From the NCBI GenBank assembly GCA_900759105.1, contig CAAETY010000083.1:1-5912 (forward strand): a DNA stretch of 5,912 nucleotides, given 5' to 3'. Source of the stretch: Peptococcaceae bacterium (GTDB lineage: Bacteria; Bacillota; Peptococcia; Peptococcales; Peptococcaceae). The notes beneath the pieces were generated by a model that was not told where the DNA came from, made no database searches, and was given only the letters and a program-made list of their open reading frames with translations. This document shows, one piece after another, positions 1-3,612 of the stretch (the stretch's first letter is position 1; each line of letters opens with the position of its first letter). The translations under genes and the position numbers were made by a program.

Positions 1-24
1 CCTTGTGCCGCACCGTATAATAAA

Positions 25-74
25 AGCCGGAGTATACCCGCAAAACGCTTGTGGAAACACTCCGGCTATTTTTT
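25..74 (+). terminator. Rho-independent terminator of an upstream gene
   Basis: A perfect 9-bp stem (AGCCGGAGT at 25-33 with ACTCCGGCT at 59-67) is followed by one A and six T. The 25-nt loop is long for an intrinsic terminator. A possible stop codon at 18-20 lies directly upstream, as expected for the end of a chromosomal gene that begins outside the window. Confidence 0.65.
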
Positions 75-83
75 GAAAAAGAG

Positions 84-99
84 GTTAGTTACAACTAAC
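84..99. promoter_or_regulatory. Palindrome GTTAGTT-AC-AACTAAC, possible operator
   Basis: Perfect 7-bp arms around a 2-bp centre, between two terminators. The shape recalls operators of DtxR/MntR-type metalloregulators, but that is a resemblance from memory only. I see no convincing promoter or gene that it would control. Confidence 0.3.
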
Positions 100-144
100 A
101 GACGCAACGGTTTTAACGGGGCTGCTCATCCCCTTTGCGGGAAC

Positions 145-180
145 AAGCCTTGGAATCCTTTGTGGATTCCAAGGCTTTTT
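145..180 (+). terminator. Strong Rho-independent terminator
   Basis: A perfect 14-bp stem (145-158 with 164-177), 5-nt loop TTTGT, and T residues to 180. No gene is visible between this and the previous terminator. It may close a short transcript, or be the remnant of a gene end left by older rearrangement at this tRNA site. Confidence 0.75.
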
Positions 181-289
181 AACGCAAAATCCGGCTGTGT
201 TTGTAGAAATAGACGATATTTTCGACTTTTCAGATACAACCTAGATAGGGGTATTATTGAGGTAAATGTTGGGGTAGAGGTGCGTTTAG

Positions 290-360
290 ATAAACCAAAA
301 ACCCGCATATCTTACGCAGATACGCGGGTTTTTGTTGGCGGAGTAAGAGAGATTTGAACT
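290..360. repeat. Left attachment site (71-bp direct repeat, displaced tRNA end)
   Basis: Identical over 71 bp to 5818-5888. Identity stops at G289/T5817 on one side and G361/C5889 on the other. Positions 336-360 equal the last 25 nt of tRNA-Ser on the minus strand, and 297-333 equal its terminator hairpin. No tRNA body follows at 361, so this is the displaced chromosomal 3' end and a non-functional fragment. Confidence 0.93.
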
Positions 361-374
361 GCATTTTTGTTTCA

Positions 375-405
375 AATTAAAATGAACTTGATGCAATTAA
401 AATGA
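375..405. repeat. Paired AATTAAAATGA repeats beside the left attachment site
   Basis: Two identical 11-bp copies at 375-385 and 395-405, with starts 20 bp apart, in AT-rich DNA just inside the element. Helically phased repeats here would suit binding by integrase or excisionase, but this is inference from position. Confidence 0.4.
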
Positions 406-472
406 CATAATACACGGAATATCAAATGATTTTTGAAAAAACAAATAATTGAGTAAAATGTAATAAAATTGC

Positions 473-499
473 GTTGTGGGTAAAATTGTGGGTCAAAAC
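473..499. promoter_or_regulatory. Left-arm integrase-binding repeats (GTGGGTMAAA x2)
   Basis: Two decamer-like units, GTGGGTAAAA at 476-485 and GTGGGTCAAA at 488-497, start 12 bp apart. The same double unit recurs near the other end at 5783-5808 with identical spacing and orientation. Paired direct repeats inside both ends of an element whose integrase has an AP2-like N-terminal arm-binding domain are best explained as arm-type sites. Confidence 0.65.
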
Positions 500-530
500 A
501 GGAGACCTATAATTGACGCTGTTACAGAAT

Positions 531-559
531 CCCGGCGGATGCAAAAACCTGCCGCCGGG
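531..559. repeat. GC-rich inverted repeat CCCGGCGG / CCGCCGGG
   Basis: Perfect 8-bp arms (531-538, 552-559) around a 13-nt loop. There is no T-tract on either strand, so it is not an ordinary terminator. A comparable GC hairpin lies inside the right end at 5721-5750, so both element ends carry a hairpin near the arm repeats. Confidence 0.45.
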
Positions 560-702
560 CATGGGTAAGAACTGGATACACAGACGGGAAAACCTGACCC
601 GAATTAAACGCGTGACAAATTGTGCGCTGATGACCTGAATCAAAGCCTGGACAAGGGCCGTAAATAGAATACGATCCTGCCGCTTTTGCTTTGTACTGTG
701 GC

Positions 703-724
703 CCGGCAAGTTACCGGCAAGTTA
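703..724. repeat. Perfect tandem repeat, 2 x CCGGCAAGTTA
   Basis: Two abutting identical 11-bp units at 703-713 and 714-724. One repeat unit equals about one helical turn, so a protein could bind both on the same DNA face. No gene is supported here. It could equally be a replication slippage product. Confidence 0.5.
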
Positions 725-914
725 TCTGTAACTGCAATAGCGCCGCGAAATGCGACTGCATTTTGCAAGCCTTGCTGTATGGCCCCTGTAAGCGCCTGTG
801 AAGGCTTTTTCACTTGGGAATATACTTGACGCATTGCACAGAAAAACGGCTATAACGTGCCTGTTTGGGGCTGTGGGATGGGGAGCCGACGAAGCTGGAC
901 ACCCTTTTGAAGAG

Positions 915-943
915 CAAACAAAAAGCGCCCCTTGCGGAGCGCT
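915..943 (-). terminator. Rho-independent terminator of the left accessory operon
   Basis: Read on the minus strand: an 8-bp stem (924-931 with 936-943, one G-T pair), a GCAA tetraloop, then a run of T broken by one G. It begins about 10 bp after the stop codon of the 77-residue protein gene, so it ends the leftward operon. Confidence 0.85.
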
Positions 944-953
944 CTGGTTGCTA

Positions 954-1187
954 TCAAAGAAGGTCCATGACTGCGCCTATTTCCATACTAGCTTCATAAG
1001 CACATGCGTTAATCATTAGCTGTATGTCATCCACGTCATGCCCTGTTTTTTCTTTCAGCTTTCCCTCGAAAGTGTTTACAATGATATTGCTTAACACTTC
1101 TACAGCGCAGTTCAGGAAGAAAGCACGGTCGAGACGGTCAGCTGCTGTGCTGTTAACAGTATATTCGCACATATCGTTACCGGTCAT
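954..1187 (-). CDS. Small acidic protein of unknown function, 77 aa
   Basis: I do not recognise this protein. It begins MTGNDMCEYTVNSTAADRL and is clearly acidic, with Asp/Glu well above Lys/Arg, plus three Cys. It has no signal peptide or transmembrane segment, and the middle (roughly residues 17-40) and the end look helical and amphipathic. The ATG at 1187 is chosen because an AAAGGAT-type ribosome binding site lies at the right distance; Met6 is a weaker alternative. It follows the frameshifted 47-codon gene by 3 bp and is followed at once by a good terminator, so the two form an operon. Their promoter lies among the operators attributed to the divergent ribbon-helix-helix regulator. Being small, acidic and separately regulated suits satellite accessory cargo such as an inhibitor, but that is speculation. 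Confidence 0.75.
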   Translation of the reverse strand: MTGNDMCEYTVNSTAADRLDRAFFLNCAVEVLSNIIVNTFEGKLKEKTGHDVDDIQLMINACAYEASMEIGAVMDLL

Positions 1188-1190
1188 TGT

Positions 1191-1335
1191 TCATCCATCC
1201 TTTCGCAAGCCCATAAGGCTGTTAATGTTGTATTCCCGTTCAAGAATCAGCTTTGTTGCTATACACCAAAGCTGTTCCAGCTGTTCGTCTGTGGTGCTCT
1301 CTGCCAGCTTGTTTAATGCGGCAAAAGTCCTGCAT
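1191..1335 (-). pseudogene. Small protein gene (47 aa if intact) with a one-base frameshift
   Basis: The ATG at 1335 has an ideal AAGGAGG site (1345-1351, 9-nt spacing), but its frame reads four codons (MQDF), then an implausible sequence that stops at 1240. The other frame continues AALNKLAESTTDEQLEQLW and on to GLRKDG, stopping at 1191 just before the next gene. Removing one T from the TTTT run (plus positions 1323-1326) would join MQDF to AALNKL and give a clean 47-residue acidic, helical protein. The only start in the long frame near the ribosome binding site is a TTG one base from it, too close to use. The cause may be a sequencing error in a homopolymer, gene decay, or phase variation. 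The function is unknown. Confidence 0.65.
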
Positions 1336-1410
1336 GATATCAAACCTCCTTAAAAGCGCCCGTATAGCCTGTTAGCGCTATTTATTTCTTTATGTCCCGG
1401 TGACAGCTAT

Positions 1411-1440
1411 ATTATATGTCATTGTACAATGATTTGTAAA
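1411..1440 (-). promoter_or_regulatory. Leftward promoter of the left accessory operon
   Basis: On the minus strand, TTTACA (1440-1435) and a consensus TATAAT (1416-1411) are 18 bp apart. The perfect palindrome CATTGTACAATG (1420-1431) lies between the -35 and -10, so a protein bound there would block polymerase. Confidence 0.6.
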
Positions 1441-1529
1441 TAGGTATATTGTACAATGATTATATAAATTTCATGGCTATTTTTATACTTGTACAATGAC
1501 ATAAAAGACGTTATAATATTTGTACAATG
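1420..1529. promoter_or_regulatory. Four TTGTACAATG operators in a divergent promoter region
   Basis: Copies of TTGTACAATG lie at 1422-1431, 1449-1458, 1489-1498 and 1520-1529. The core TTGTACAA is palindromic, and the first copy extends to a 12-bp palindrome. Site 1 sits inside the leftward promoter. Site 3 overlaps the -35 of the rightward promoter, and site 4 covers its probable transcription start. Start-to-start spacing is 27, 40 and 31 bp. The natural candidate to bind them is the ribbon-helix-helix protein encoded just downstream, giving autoregulation and co-control of both directions. Confidence 0.8.
1489..1517 (+). promoter_or_regulatory. Rightward promoter of the ribbon-helix-helix gene
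   Basis: TTGTAC (1489-1494) is followed after 17 bp by the consensus TATAAT (1512-1517). The -35 is part of operator 3, and the expected start near 1523-1525 is within operator 4, the geometry of a tightly repressed promoter. Confidence 0.7.
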
Positions 1530-1562
1530 GTAAAGTGTAAATTTGAAAAAGGCGGTGCTGGC

Positions 1563-1754
1563 ATGGCAAATTCACATACAAAGGCGGTCAATAAGTATAA
1601 TGCGGCAAATTACGATTCTCTACGCATAGTTGTTCCAAAAGGCCAAAAGGAAAAAATCAAAGCTCACGCAGAAAAGCGTGGGGAGAGCATCAACGGCTTT
1701 GTGGGGCGCGCAATCAATGAAACATTGCAGCGAGATGAAAAGGACGATACTTAA
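1563..1754 (+). CDS. Arc-like ribbon-helix-helix DNA-binding protein, 63 aa
   Basis: The sequence from SLRIVVP (about residues 19-25) is the base-contacting beta strand. The helix QKEKIKAHAEKRG (about 28-40) and the helix INGFVGRAINETLQ (about 43-56) complete a ribbon-helix-helix fold, which works as a dimer of intertwined strands. The N-terminal stretch with KAVNKYNAANYD is typical of a family common on Firmicutes mobile elements. The ATG at 1563 is preferred over the one at 1527, because the latter overlaps operator 4, would give almost no leader and has no ribosome binding site; an AAGG motif precedes 1563. It probably represses itself and the divergent two-gene operon through TTGTACAATG sites. 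Related proteins also serve as antitoxins or relaxosome accessories, so a role at the structured region directly downstream is possible. Confidence 0.85.
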   Translation: MANSHTKAVNKYNAANYDSLRIVVPKGQKEKIKAHAEKRGESINGFVGRAINETLQRDEKDDT

Positions 1755-1865
1755 CGCGTTTTAAGCGTGTTTCTGCGCCGGGTAATATACTTTCATTGCT
1801 AGCGCAAAACGTGCTGTAAAGGGCTTGTATTGCGGGCTAACGGGCGGCAGGAAGAAAAGAGCCTT

Positions 1866-1969
1866 GCACGGTATAAGATGAGGTCAGTCTGATTTACGTC
1901 ATGCGCTGATAATAGGGGGTAGCGTTTTGTGACCCCCATCATAAAGGCACGGTAAAGATGAGGTGAGTC
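1866..1969. repeat. Imperfect direct repeat GCACGGTAnAAGATGAGGT
   Basis: The segment 1866-1889 (GCACGGTATAAGATGAGG and on) matches 1947-1969, apart from one extra base and one substitution. The starts are 81 bp apart. The second copy runs into the perfect palindrome GTGAGTC-A-GACTCAC (1963-1977). In the first copy the corresponding arms are degenerate. The unit looks like an older duplication or two binding sites of different strength. Confidence 0.6.
1915..1937. repeat. Hairpin A: GGGGGT / ACCCCC with GTTTTG loop
   Basis: 6-bp arms at 1915-1920 and 1932-1937 enclose an 11-nt loop containing GTTTTG. It has the same total length (23 nt) and the same loop core as hairpin B at 2123-2145, and no T-tract follows. 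A repeated hairpin with a conserved loop suggests recognition by a protein or an RNA, not simple termination. Confidence 0.6.
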
Positions 1970-1991
1970 AGACTCACTTCACCGCAGCACA

Positions 1992-2021
1992 GTCAACGAA
2001 CGTCAACGACCGTGACCGGAG
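1992..2021. repeat. Three tandem decamers GTCAACGAAC-type
   Basis: GTCAACGAAC (1992-2001), GTCAACGACC (2002-2011) and the diverged GTGACCGGAG (2012-2021) abut with a 10-bp period. Helically phased decamers are compatible with a small iteron-like or accessory-protein site. The third unit is weak. Confidence 0.45.
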
Positions 2022-2054
2022 GGGGAATAGAAAACCAGCAAGCGGGCCGGGTTA

Positions 2055-2088
2055 GTGCCTTGTGCAGCCGAAAAAAATAAAAAGGCAC
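2055..2088. repeat. Inverted repeat GTGCCTT / AAGGCAC
   Basis: Perfect 7-bp arms (2055-2061, 2082-2088) with an A-rich 20-nt loop. Outer bases rich in C and G on both sides could extend the stem past a small bulge. There is no T-tract to make it a terminator. Confidence 0.5.
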
Positions 2089-2122
2089 CCGCCGGGGGAA
2101 TCCATTAAGCGGATACCCTAAA

Positions 2123-2145
2123 GGGGGTAAGTTTTGCGTACCCCC
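2123..2145. repeat. Hairpin B: GGGGGTA / TACCCCC with GTTTTG loop
   Basis: 7-bp arms at 2123-2129 and 2139-2145 around a 9-nt loop that again contains GTTTTG. Sequence and length match hairpin A at 1915-1937, with the loop shifted by one base. Flanking TACCCT (2115-2120) and CAGGG (2152-2156) could pair with either arm, giving competing structures. Confidence 0.6.
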
Positions 2146-2153
2146 CTGAAACA

Positions 2154-2176
2154 GGGTAGTAAATTGCCACCTACCC
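2154..2176. repeat. Inverted repeat GGGTAG / CTACCC
   Basis: Perfect 6-bp arms (2154-2159, 2171-2176), 11-nt loop, immediately after hairpin B. Its 5' arm also takes part in the competing CCCTG-AAA-CAGGG stem. Confidence 0.45.
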
Positions 2177-2185
2177 CGCCGAAAT

Positions 2186-2217
2186 AAGGGGTCATCAAGT
2201 CAGTGACCCCTTTTATT
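2186..2217 (+). terminator. Rightward terminator-like hairpin, AAGGGGTCA / TGACCCCTT
   Basis: Perfect 9-bp stem (2186-2194 with 2204-2212), 9-nt loop, then a TTTTATTT tract. It could end transcription arriving from the ribbon-helix-helix gene about 430 bp upstream. Confidence 0.6.
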
Positions 2218-2237
2218 TGACTATATCAAGCCCGGCG

Positions 2238-2265
2238 GGGTGTGAGCTAGATTCACACCCTTTTA
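2238..2265 (+). terminator. Second rightward terminator-like hairpin, GGGTGTGA / TCACACCC
   Basis: Perfect 8-bp stem (2238-2245 with 2253-2260), 7-nt loop, then TTTTAT. It lies 20 bp after the previous hairpin, so the two work in tandem if both are terminators. Confidence 0.6.
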
Positions 2266-2274
2266 TAGCAGCTA

Positions 2275-2307
2275 AAAACAAAAACCGCCGCCCAAAAGGG
2301 CGACGGC
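2275..2307 (-). terminator. Leftward terminator for the right-half operon
   Basis: Read leftward: a GC-rich stem (2298-2306 with 2285-2293, one non-pairing position), an AAAA/TTTT tetraloop and a long T-tract broken by one G. It is the first good leftward terminator after the winged-helix gene ending at 2621, so the leftward mRNA would carry the palindrome array as its 3' region. In the rightward direction the T-tract is weak. Confidence 0.7.
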
Positions 2308-2348
2308 TTTGATTCTGATAAGGGCAATAATGCTGGAAGATATGCCGG

Positions 2349-2433
2349 CATCACTAAAAAGAGCGATATAGCGTAATACGTGCGTACATCACTAAAAAAA
2401 CAAGTACCACGTGAAAGCGGTCATCACAAAAAA
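2349..2433. repeat. Three CATCACTAAAAA-type direct repeats
   Basis: CATCACTAAAAA at 2349-2360 and 2387-2398, and CATCACAAAAAA at 2422-2433. Starts are 38 and 35 bp apart. The palindrome ATGCCGGCAT (2342-2351) overlaps the first copy. Direct repeats followed by dyad sites and an AT-rich stretch are what a plasmid-type origin often looks like, so these are candidate iterons. Confidence 0.5.
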
Positions 2434-2451
2434 GGGCTGGAACATTTCCGC

Positions 2452-2587
2452 TGTGCCAAATTGGCACAAGGGTTATGCCATTTTGGCACAAGGGTTGCTG
2501 TTAAAAGCCGACTTTTGGCCTTTACCTTATGCCAATTTGGCATAACCAGTGAATTTTTTGATGCTTTAGCCTTATGCCAAAATGGCA
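2452..2587. promoter_or_regulatory. Four TGCCA-n3-TGGCA palindromes (origin or operator array)
   Basis: Site 1 (2452-2468) is a perfect 8+1+8 palindrome. Site 2 (2476-2488) and site 4 (2575-2587) keep only the TGCCA/TGGCA arms. Site 3 (2527-2545) is a perfect 9+1+9 palindrome. Centres lie at about 2460, 2482, 2536 and 2581. A TATAATATAA stretch (2596-2605) follows. The array ends 34 bp from the 3' end of the winged-helix gene, whose product is the obvious candidate binder. It could be a replication origin or an operator set. No confident promoter spacing was found. Confidence 0.75.
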
Positions 2588-2620
2588 GACATATTTATAA
2601 TATAAGCCATGTACTTTGGC

Positions 2621-2980
2621 TTATTGCGGCGTTTTCCAGCGAACAGAAAACCGGTAGTTAGTCTTTGAACGGTTACTTCGCCCGCTTGCCTCAATGTCAA
2701 TAAAACCAGCTTTTACAAGTGCTTCAACATTCCGTATCAGTGTGCGGTTCGCAATTCCGTAATTTTCAGCAGTTCGGCGTGAAAATTGAAAAGTGGGTTT
2801 CCCTTTGGCTTCCAAAATCATGCACTGATAGCACCAACGGTCTGTAGTTGTCAGCGCAAGAAAGGCCGGATGCTGCATTAGCGTGGCACCCATTTGAATA
2901 AAAATAGGCTCTGTGCTGTCAGTTGTGCCAGCACACCAATAGGGGAGTTTGTAAGTAGGCTTTGAAGGCTTTCGGCTCAT
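2621..2980 (-). CDS. Winged-helix DNA-binding protein, replication-initiator-like, 119 aa
   Basis: About residues 62-110 read as a winged helix: a turn and recognition helix around RRTAENYGIANRTLIRNVEA (about 68-87), then KAGFIDIEASG leading into a basic wing and strand ending NYRFSVRW. The N-terminal part (PIFIQMGATLMQHPAFLAL) resembles the DNA-binding domains of Firmicutes element replication-initiation proteins. There is no nuclease or helicase domain, so it could only recruit host or helper machinery, or act as a regulator. Its ATG overlaps the stop of the preceding gene (ATGA) and has no clear ribosome binding site, so translation probably depends on coupling. Four strong palindromes lie just beyond its 3' end, the expected place for its binding sites. 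Confidence 0.75.
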   Translation of the reverse strand: MSRKPSKPTYKLPYWCAGTTDSTEPIFIQMGATLMQHPAFLALTTTDRWCYQCMILEAKGKPTFQFSRRTAENYGIANRTLIRNVEALVKAGFIDIEASGRSNRSKTNYRFSVRWKTPQ

Positions 2981-3299
2981 AAATAGCTTTCAAGGTCCGT
3001 CTGCCCCAAAGGCATCCCCAACCGCCGGGCAACAGGTGCGATGGCCAGCAGCCCATGCTTGCAGCGGGCGGACTGTACATTATAAAAAGCTGCCATTTCC
3101 TTTTGTGCGGTTTCCGGGTCATCGCTGGGTAAAAAATATCCGCCATGCCCGCCGGGCGCGTAAAGTATAATTTCGCCGTTGCAACGTGCTTTCAAAATCT
3201 TGTCACGCAAACCGCGCGTGCTTGTTTGCAGCTGTCAGCTAAAAAGTCAGAACTGACCGCATTTTCACGGCCATGACCTAATAAAGCAGATAAATCCAT
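2977..3299 (-). pseudogene. Small winged-helix-type protein with a one-base frameshift
   Basis: The ATG at 3299 has a strong GGAGGAT ribosome binding site and begins MDLSALLGHGRENAVSSDFL. After about 23 residues this frame drifts and stops at 3192. The next frame, open from about 3234, reads QTSTRGLRDKILKARCNGE, contains GGYFLP, and ends at 2977. Total length is one base short of 108 codons, so restoring one base near 3228-3233 would give a single 107-residue protein. A family I know from Firmicutes phages and conjugative elements has the same order: GRENAV, a helix-turn-helix, then GYFLP. Its exact role is unknown. A TTG at 3210 could restart the 77-residue C-terminal part. Assembly error and true decay cannot be separated here. 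Confidence 0.7.
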
Positions 3300-3327
3300 T
3301 GAATAAAATCCTCCAACCTGGTAAAAT
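3299..3327 (+). promoter_or_regulatory. Candidate promoter for a plus-strand small RNA
   Basis: TTGAAT (3299-3304), 17 bp, then TAAAAT (3322-3327) on the strand opposite to the leftward operon. The match is moderate (4/6 and 5/6), but the expected start near 3333 falls exactly at the foot of an 11-bp inverted repeat and a strong terminator follows 40 bp later. Confidence 0.4.
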
Positions 3328-3330
3328 TGA

Positions 3331-3370
3331 AGGCGGGAATAGAAATGCGCTGAATTGAATATTCCCGCCT
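3331..3370. repeat. Perfect 11-bp inverted repeat AGGCGGGAATA / TATTCCCGCCT
   Basis: Arms at 3331-3341 and 3360-3370, with an 18-nt loop. It lies in the 112-bp gap between the excisionase-like gene and the next leftward gene, upstream of that gene's ribosome binding site. It may shape the leftward mRNA leader and form the first hairpin of an opposing small RNA. Confidence 0.7.
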
Positions 3371-3408
3371 GCCGTTTTTGGTGCCGACACACCAAAGGCG
3401 GCTTTTTT
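3333..3408 (+). ncRNA. Candidate ~75-nt antisense small RNA with two hairpins
   Basis: This is predicted from three adjacent signals: a TTGAAT-n17-TAAAAT promoter, a perfect long-stem hairpin (3332-3370) and a strong rightward terminator (3371-3408). No rightward gene lies nearby to explain the terminator. The RNA would be antisense to the leader of the frameshifted winged-helix gene and the coupled 119-aa gene, ending at the 3' edge of the excisionase-like gene. Antisense RNAs over replication-gene leaders commonly set plasmid copy number, so a similar role here is plausible but unproven. Confidence 0.4.
3371..3408 (+). terminator. Strong rightward terminator inside the leftward operon
   Basis: Thirteen continuous pairs (3371-3383 with 3390-3402), including two adjacent G-U pairs that exist only in plus-strand RNA, a 6-nt loop CCGACA and six T (3403-3408). 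On the minus strand the same positions are mismatches without a T-tract, so the direction is clear. Confidence 0.75.
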
Positions 3409-3411
3409 GTT

Positions 3412-3612
3412 TTAATGATGGTCTGCATTCTGGTCCACCTGCCGCATTAGCCATTCATCCAGCGCAGCACGTGGGACAACTCTGCGGCGCGGGGTTAATT
3501 GCACAGCAGGGAACCCTTTAGAACGCATCAAGTCGTAAGCTTTAGGTAGGCAGATACCTAGAATATCCGCCAAATCGTGTGCGGTAAGTACAAGTTTTTC
3601 ACTGGTTGCCAT
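3412..3612 (-). CDS. Excisionase-like helix-turn-helix protein, 66 aa
   Basis: The protein reads MATSEKLVLTAHDLADILGI followed by CLPKAYDLMRSKGFPAVQL, then an Arg-rich PRRRVVPRAALDEWL. This is the MerR/AlpA-like winged helix of small excisionases: helix-turn-helix at about residues 10-31, wing around the PRRR. Such proteins bend attachment-site DNA and steer the integrase toward excision, or activate it. The ATG at 3612 is chosen because AAGGA sits 7 bp upstream; a longer frame from 3693 lies inside the preceding gene in another frame and lacks support. It overlaps that gene by 14 bp, so the two are translationally linked. A likely partner is the integrase at 4538, under control of the divergent repressor. 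Confidence 0.82.
   Translation of the reverse strand: MATSEKLVLTAHDLADILGICLPKAYDLMRSKGFPAVQLTPRRRVVPRAALDEWLMRQVDQNADHH

Larger units (their letters stand above)
1..289. other. Left chromosomal flank without a recognisable gene
   Basis: This is host sequence outside the left repeat. It contains two rightward terminator hairpins, a short palindrome and about 110 bp (181-289) in which I see no gene. The first bases could be the last codons of a gene reading Leu-Cys-Arg-Thr-Val-stop with TAA at 18-20, just before the first terminator, but that is too short to identify. The longer reading frames here cross the terminators and lack ribosome binding sites, so I do not call them. Confidence 0.5.
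500..914. other. Left-end gene-poor region
   Basis: About 415 bp between the left arm repeats and the terminator of the leftward operon. It holds a GC-rich inverted repeat (531-559), a perfect tandem 11-mer (703-724) and a small GTGAA/TTCAC hairpin (798-813). Minus-strand reading frames of 64 and 95 codons exist, but they lack ribosome binding sites, lie beyond the leftward terminator, and one runs through the arm repeats. A rightward TTGACG-n19-TATAAC pair (826-856) is a weak promoter look-alike. Its role is unknown. Confidence 0.5.
1755..2340. other. Structured gene-free region, possible transfer origin or RNA-rich segment
   Basis: I see no gene here, but inverted repeats occur unusually often: twin GGGGGT/ACCCCC hairpins, a GTGAGTC palindrome, tandem decamers, a GTGCCTT/AAGGCAC foldback, a GGGTAG/CTACCC stem and three terminator-like hairpins. 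Several stems share GGGGT or ACCCC arms, so alternative foldings are possible, for example CCCTG-AAA-CAGGG around 2143-2156. The position directly after a ribbon-helix-helix gene is where transfer origins and their accessory proteins are often found. No known nick-site sequence is recognised, so this is only a hypothesis. Confidence 0.45.

Noticed and set aside
422..834. Minus-strand open frames of 95 and 64 codons
   Set aside because: No ribosome binding sites; they lie past the leftward terminator at 915-943, and the longer one runs through the integrase arm repeats. The 64-codon frame looks somewhat protein-like, so conservation in relatives would reopen the question.
826..856. Rightward promoter TTGACG-n19-TATAAC
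   Set aside because: Spacing is long and it leads only into the antisense strand of the leftward operon. Kept as a weak look-alike.
798..1353. Plus-strand frames of 73 and 109 codons
   Set aside because: Antisense to the supported leftward operon, no ribosome sites, and composition typical of complementary-strand shadows.
1420..1529. CRISPR-like array
   Set aside because: The repeated unit is only about 10 bp, palindromic and irregularly spaced at promoter elements, so these are operators. No CRISPR repeat or cas gene is present.
1527..1562. Earlier ATG for the ribbon-helix-helix protein
   Set aside because: It overlaps an operator at the probable transcription start and has no ribosome binding site; the extra residues do not resemble the family.
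2397..2450. Leftward 17-codon hydrophobic frame (MFQPFFVM...)
   Set aside because: Too short, no proper ribosome binding site, and within the repeat array.
2380..2661. Plus-strand frame of 93 codons across the palindrome array
   Set aside because: No ATG start or ribosome site; it reads through repeated palindromes and into the antisense of the winged-helix gene.
2919..3146. Minus-strand 75-codon frame overlapping the frameshifted gene
   Set aside because: Different frame from the motif-bearing GYFLP sequence, low-complexity mixture, no ribosome site.
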